NCBI GenBank assembly: GCA_012719015.1
Contig: JAAYBE010000027.1
Coordinates: forward strand, 1-10,081
Direction of reading: 5' to 3'
DNA from: Actinomycetota bacterium
Lineage (GTDB): Bacteria > Actinomycetota > Thermoleophilia > UBA2241
DNA length: 10,081 nucleotides
Every line of letters begins with the position of its first letter. The first letter of the stretch is position 1. Shown here piece by piece: positions 7,785 to 10,081 of this stretch. A program made the position numbers and the translations under genes. The notes under the pieces are model-generated. The model did no database searches, was not told the origin of the DNA, and worked only from the letters and a program-made list of their open reading frames with translations.

Positions 7785-9229
7785 GGCGGTGCCTCGGAGA
7801 CGCCTGCAGACGGTGACGGGCGGCGGTCCGCGGCGCCGCCGGCCGTCCGGGCCGCGAAGCGGTCGCCGGCGAGCGCGGCCAACCGGTCGACCATCACCCC
7901 GAGGTCGCCCTCCAGGACGACGGGCTCGTTGTCACAGAAGACGATCTCGCGGTCGGCCGCGGCGGCGGCCTCGACCACCAGGTCGACCGCGGCCGCCTTG
8001 ATCTCGGTGAGGAAGACGTCGGCCTCCGCCGCGGCGCGCGCGGTCGCCGCCGCGAGCCGGCGCCGGTCGGCGAGGTCGCAGGAGACGAGCACGACCTCGG
8101 CGCCGTGGTCGGCGGCGAGCGTCTGCGCCAGCCGGGGCGCCGCCCCCTCCGGCGCCGTCGTGAAGAAGGCGACGCGCCGGCCGCGCACGGACCGCACCGG
8201 CCGGGGACGGAACACCGTGGGCAGCACCTCGAGCCCGGGCTTCACGGCCCGGGCGGCGGCCGTCACCGCCCGGACGTCGGCCGGGGTCGCGAACGGCGGC
8301 TCGCACTGCGTGAGCACCAGAGCGTCGCTGAGCAGCAGCCGATAGGTGCCGAGATAGCCCGCGACGTCGTCGGCCGGTTGCCCCGCCCCCGCCACGCACA
8401 GGGTGGCGTCGGCCAGGATGGGCGGCACGACGGCACCGCTGCCCTCGATCACGGCCAGCGCCGCGCCACGCCCGTCAAGCAGCGGAAGCGCCTCGCGGAG
8501 GTTGTCGTCGAACGGCGCGCCGGCGAGGCCGCCGCCGCAACGGCGGCAGCCGACCGTGGTCACGCCCGCCAGCACGGCGTCCTCGTAGCAGTCGCTGGCG
8601 GCGTGGCGGCCGGAGCGGGAGGCGGCGAGCAGGTCGGCGGGCCCGAGACCGCCGCCCCCTTCGATGAGCTCCGGCTCCGGCGGCCCGCCGCGGCCCATGG
8701 CGAGCACCGCGACCCCGCCGTACGGCCGCCGGACGGCGTCGAGGCGGCGCGCCAGCCAGCCGCTCACGGCCGTCTTGCCGACGCGTTTGCCGGTGCCGAT
8801 CACGCCCAGCGACGGCGTCGCCTCCAGACGGACGAACGCCTGCGGCCGCACCTCCGTGTCGGCGGCGACGTAGGCGGCCCCCTCAGCGAGCGCCGCGCTC
8901 ATGAGGAGGAAGCGCTCGCGGTATCCGACCACGGGCTCGTCCGAGAGGTCCACCAGCACCTCGGCGCGCGCCGCGCGCAGCGCGGCCCGGACCCCTTCGA
9001 GCACCTCGTGCGGGGACGCCGCCCGCGGCTCCACGGCGTCGAGCCGCGGCACCCCGATCTCGGCGGCGAGCGCGGCCAGCGCTCCCGCCTCGCCGCCCTC
9101 CGCCTCGCCGCCGCGGAGCTTCTCGCGTCCGCCGGCGAAGATGCCGCCGCGCACGTCGTGGTGCGCCCGCAACCGGCGCACGGCGGCCGCGACCACCGGC
9201 GGGTAATGTTCGCCGTCCACGAGTACCAC
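7781..9229 (-). CDS. Cyclic 2,3-diphosphoglycerate synthetase
   Basis: ATP-dependent enzyme that closes 2,3-diphosphoglycerate into cyclic 2,3-diphosphoglycerate, an intramolecular phosphoanhydride known as an osmolyte and protein stabiliser in hyperthermophilic methanogens. From GTG at 9229 it has 482 residues, near the roughly 460 of the archaeal enzyme. Visible are VLVDGEHYPPVV (2-13), a variant P-loop GTGKRVGKT (145-153), ASDCYEDAVLAGVTTVGCRRCGGGLAGAPFDDN (211-243; Cys228 and Cys231), VIEGSGAVVPP (260-270), VLTQCEPPFATP (305-316) and EIKAAAVDLVV (409-419), the blocks I associate with this family. Its stop overlaps the 2PGK start. The GTG has no Shine-Dalgarno sequence; an ATA eight codons earlier does, so the true start is uncertain. 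No membrane segment or signal is seen. Confidence 0.88.
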   Translation of the reverse strand: MVLVDGEHYPPVVAAAVRRLRAHHDVRGGIFAGGREKLRGGEAEGGEAGALAALAAEIGVPRLDAVEPRAASPHEVLEGVRAALRAARAEVLVDLSDEPVVGYRERFLLMSAALAEGAAYVAADTEVRPQAFVRLEATPSLGVIGTGKRVGKTAVSGWLARRLDAVRRPYGGVAVLAMGRGGPPEPELIEGGGGLGPADLLAASRSGRHAASDCYEDAVLAGVTTVGCRRCGGGLAGAPFDDNLREALPLLDGRGAALAVIEGSGAVVPPILADATLCVAGAGQPADDVAGYLGTYRLLLSDALVLTQCEPPFATPADVRAVTAAARAVKPGLEVLPTVFRPRPVRSVRGRRVAFFTTAPEGAAPRLAQTLAADHGAEVVLVSCDLADRRRLAAATARAAAEADVFLTEIKAAAVDLVVEAAAAADREIVFCDNEPVVLEGDLGVMVDRLAALAGDRFAARTAGGAADRRPSPSAGVSEAPP

Positions 9230-9249
9230 CGCGCGTGGCGGACCACCGT

Positions 9250-10029
9250 CTATGCGCCCTCCTCCATCGTCCGGCAGATGTACTTGTCGAACGCCGCCGT
9301 GGACGGGACGAAGTCGATCAGCTCCTCCTCGCCGTGGAACGGGTACTTGCGCGCCACGCGCACCCGGTCGTCGCCGATCCGCACGACGTTGTAGCACGAC
9401 TTGGTGTTGCCGCGGAGACGCAGGGAGCTGCAGGTGCCGGCGTTGATCACGAACAGGCGCTCGAGACGCCACGCGTACGGGACGTGTTTGTGCCCGGAGA
9501 GCACGAGGTTGACGTTGCACTCCTGCAACACCTCGAGGAGGTCGCCGGCGTCGAGGGCCATGCTGCGCTCGCGGCCGGTGCCCGGGATGGGCAGCACGTG
9601 GTGGTGCAGCATGAAGATACGGAACGAGACGGGCTGCGCGAACTCCTCGCGCAGGAAGCCGTAGTTGGCCCGCCCGATCTGCCCGTAATCGAGGTCCGGC
9701 TCGGAGGAGTCGAGCGCGACGATCTTGACGCCCGCCAACGAGAGGGTCTGCCAGCGTGGGCCGATCAGCTCCTCGAAGTGCACGTACCCCACGTTGCGGG
9801 CGTCGTGGTTGCCCGGGACCACGACGCACGGCGCCTCGATGCGGTCGAGGTACTCCTTGGCGGTCACGTAGTCCGGCCGGAACCCCATCTCAGTGAGGTC
9901 GCCGGTACAGAGCACGACGTCCGGTCGCAGCTCGTTGAGCTCGACCACGACCCTGTCCATCATGCTCGGGACGAAGTAGGGCGAGCCGGCGTGGATGTCG
10001 CTGATGTGGGCGATGGTGAGCTCGGCCAT
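9250..10029 (-). CDS. Class III (CpdA-like) metallophosphoesterase
   Basis: Calcineurin-like phosphoesterase with a dinuclear metal site. All motifs are present in the 259-residue product: D11-x-H13 (HISDIHAG), G43-D44 (CTGDLTE), G73-N-H75-D76 (VPGNHDARN), His142-144 (MLHHHVLP) and G179-H180-x-H182 (SGHKHVP). This arrangement is shared by cyclic nucleotide phosphodiesterases and other small-molecule phosphatases; the substrate cannot be read from sequence. The start at 10029 is chosen because the motif-bearing strand begins directly (MAELTIAHISD) and GGGGAG stands 8 nt upstream; an earlier GTG at 10053 has no such site. It ends 20 nt before the cDPG synthetase GTG, so the two are probably cotranscribed, which makes a phosphate compound of that pathway a candidate substrate (inference). 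Confidence 0.92.
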   Translation of the reverse strand: MAELTIAHISDIHAGSPYFVPSMMDRVVVELNELRPDVVLCTGDLTEMGFRPDYVTAKEYLDRIEAPCVVVPGNHDARNVGYVHFEELIGPRWQTLSLAGVKIVALDSSEPDLDYGQIGRANYGFLREEFAQPVSFRIFMLHHHVLPIPGTGRERSMALDAGDLLEVLQECNVNLVLSGHKHVPYAWRLERLFVINAGTCSSLRLRGNTKSCYNVVRIGDDRVRVARKYPFHGEEELIDFVPSTAAFDKYICRTMEEGA

Positions 10030-10081
10030 GGGGCGTTCTCCCCGGACGCGCACTACCCGGTCACTCTACCACCACGATACG

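Noticed and set aside
6717..8345. 542-codon plus-strand open frame
   Set aside because: Antisense to 2PGK and the 3' part of cDPG synthetase; no recognisable domain.
8529..8552. GCC/GGC-rich short inverted repeat inside cDPG synthetase
   Set aside because: It encodes the conserved Cys/Gly motif region; such short stems are common in DNA this rich in G+C.
9230..9829. N-terminal extension of cDPG synthetase to 682 codons
   Set aside because: The extra 200 codons are an out-of-frame reading of the metallophosphoesterase gene, which has all its catalytic motifs in the other frame; the family N-terminus begins at about VLVDGEHY.

Overview
The window is GC-rich bacterial chromosome, roughly 70% G+C by eye, with strong third-position G/C in most genes. 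The minus-strand order rho, rpmE, thyX, DUF1385 gene, prfA, together with a 2-phosphoglycerate kinase/cyclic 2,3-diphosphoglycerate synthetase pair, suggests a deep-branching actinobacterium (Thermoleophilia- or Rubrobacter-like). That placement is inference from gene content; there is no rRNA here. I see no tRNA, rRNA, CRISPR array, insertion sequence or phage gene.

Right part (about 6660-10029, minus strand): an operon-like series reads a class III metallophosphoesterase, then cyclic 2,3-diphosphoglycerate (cDPG) synthetase, then 2-phosphoglycerate kinase (2PGK), and possibly a 47-codon small ORF. The last two junctions are GTGA overlaps. The kinase makes 2,3-diphosphoglycerate from 2-phosphoglycerate and the synthetase cyclises it. 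cDPG is best known as a stabilising solute of hyperthermophilic methanogens. The 3' end of the kinase gene carries a 21-bp perfect inverted repeat, followed by a small hairpin with a Shine-Dalgarno sequence in its loop.

Middle: rho (4878-6545, minus) encodes a normal RNA-binding and ATPase core behind about 185 residues of Ala/Pro-rich, then Gln/Arg-rich, low-complexity sequence, with no recognisable helical Rho_N domain. Next, on the plus strand and facing rho tail to tail, lie a zinc-dependent phospholipase C family protein (3303-4310) and a 3-aminobutyryl-CoA ammonia-lyase-like hotdog protein (4449-4838). This pair interrupts the otherwise collinear housekeeping run.

Left part (1-3117, minus): a tightly packed housekeeping operon of ribosomal protein L31 (zinc-binding type with a long tail), flavin-dependent thymidylate synthase ThyX, a DUF1385/YqhQ-like membrane protein, and peptide chain release factor 1, cut by the window edge just before its C-terminus. 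Spacings are 1 nt, about 34 nt and 9 nt, consistent with one transcript from an extended -10 promoter upstream of rpmE.
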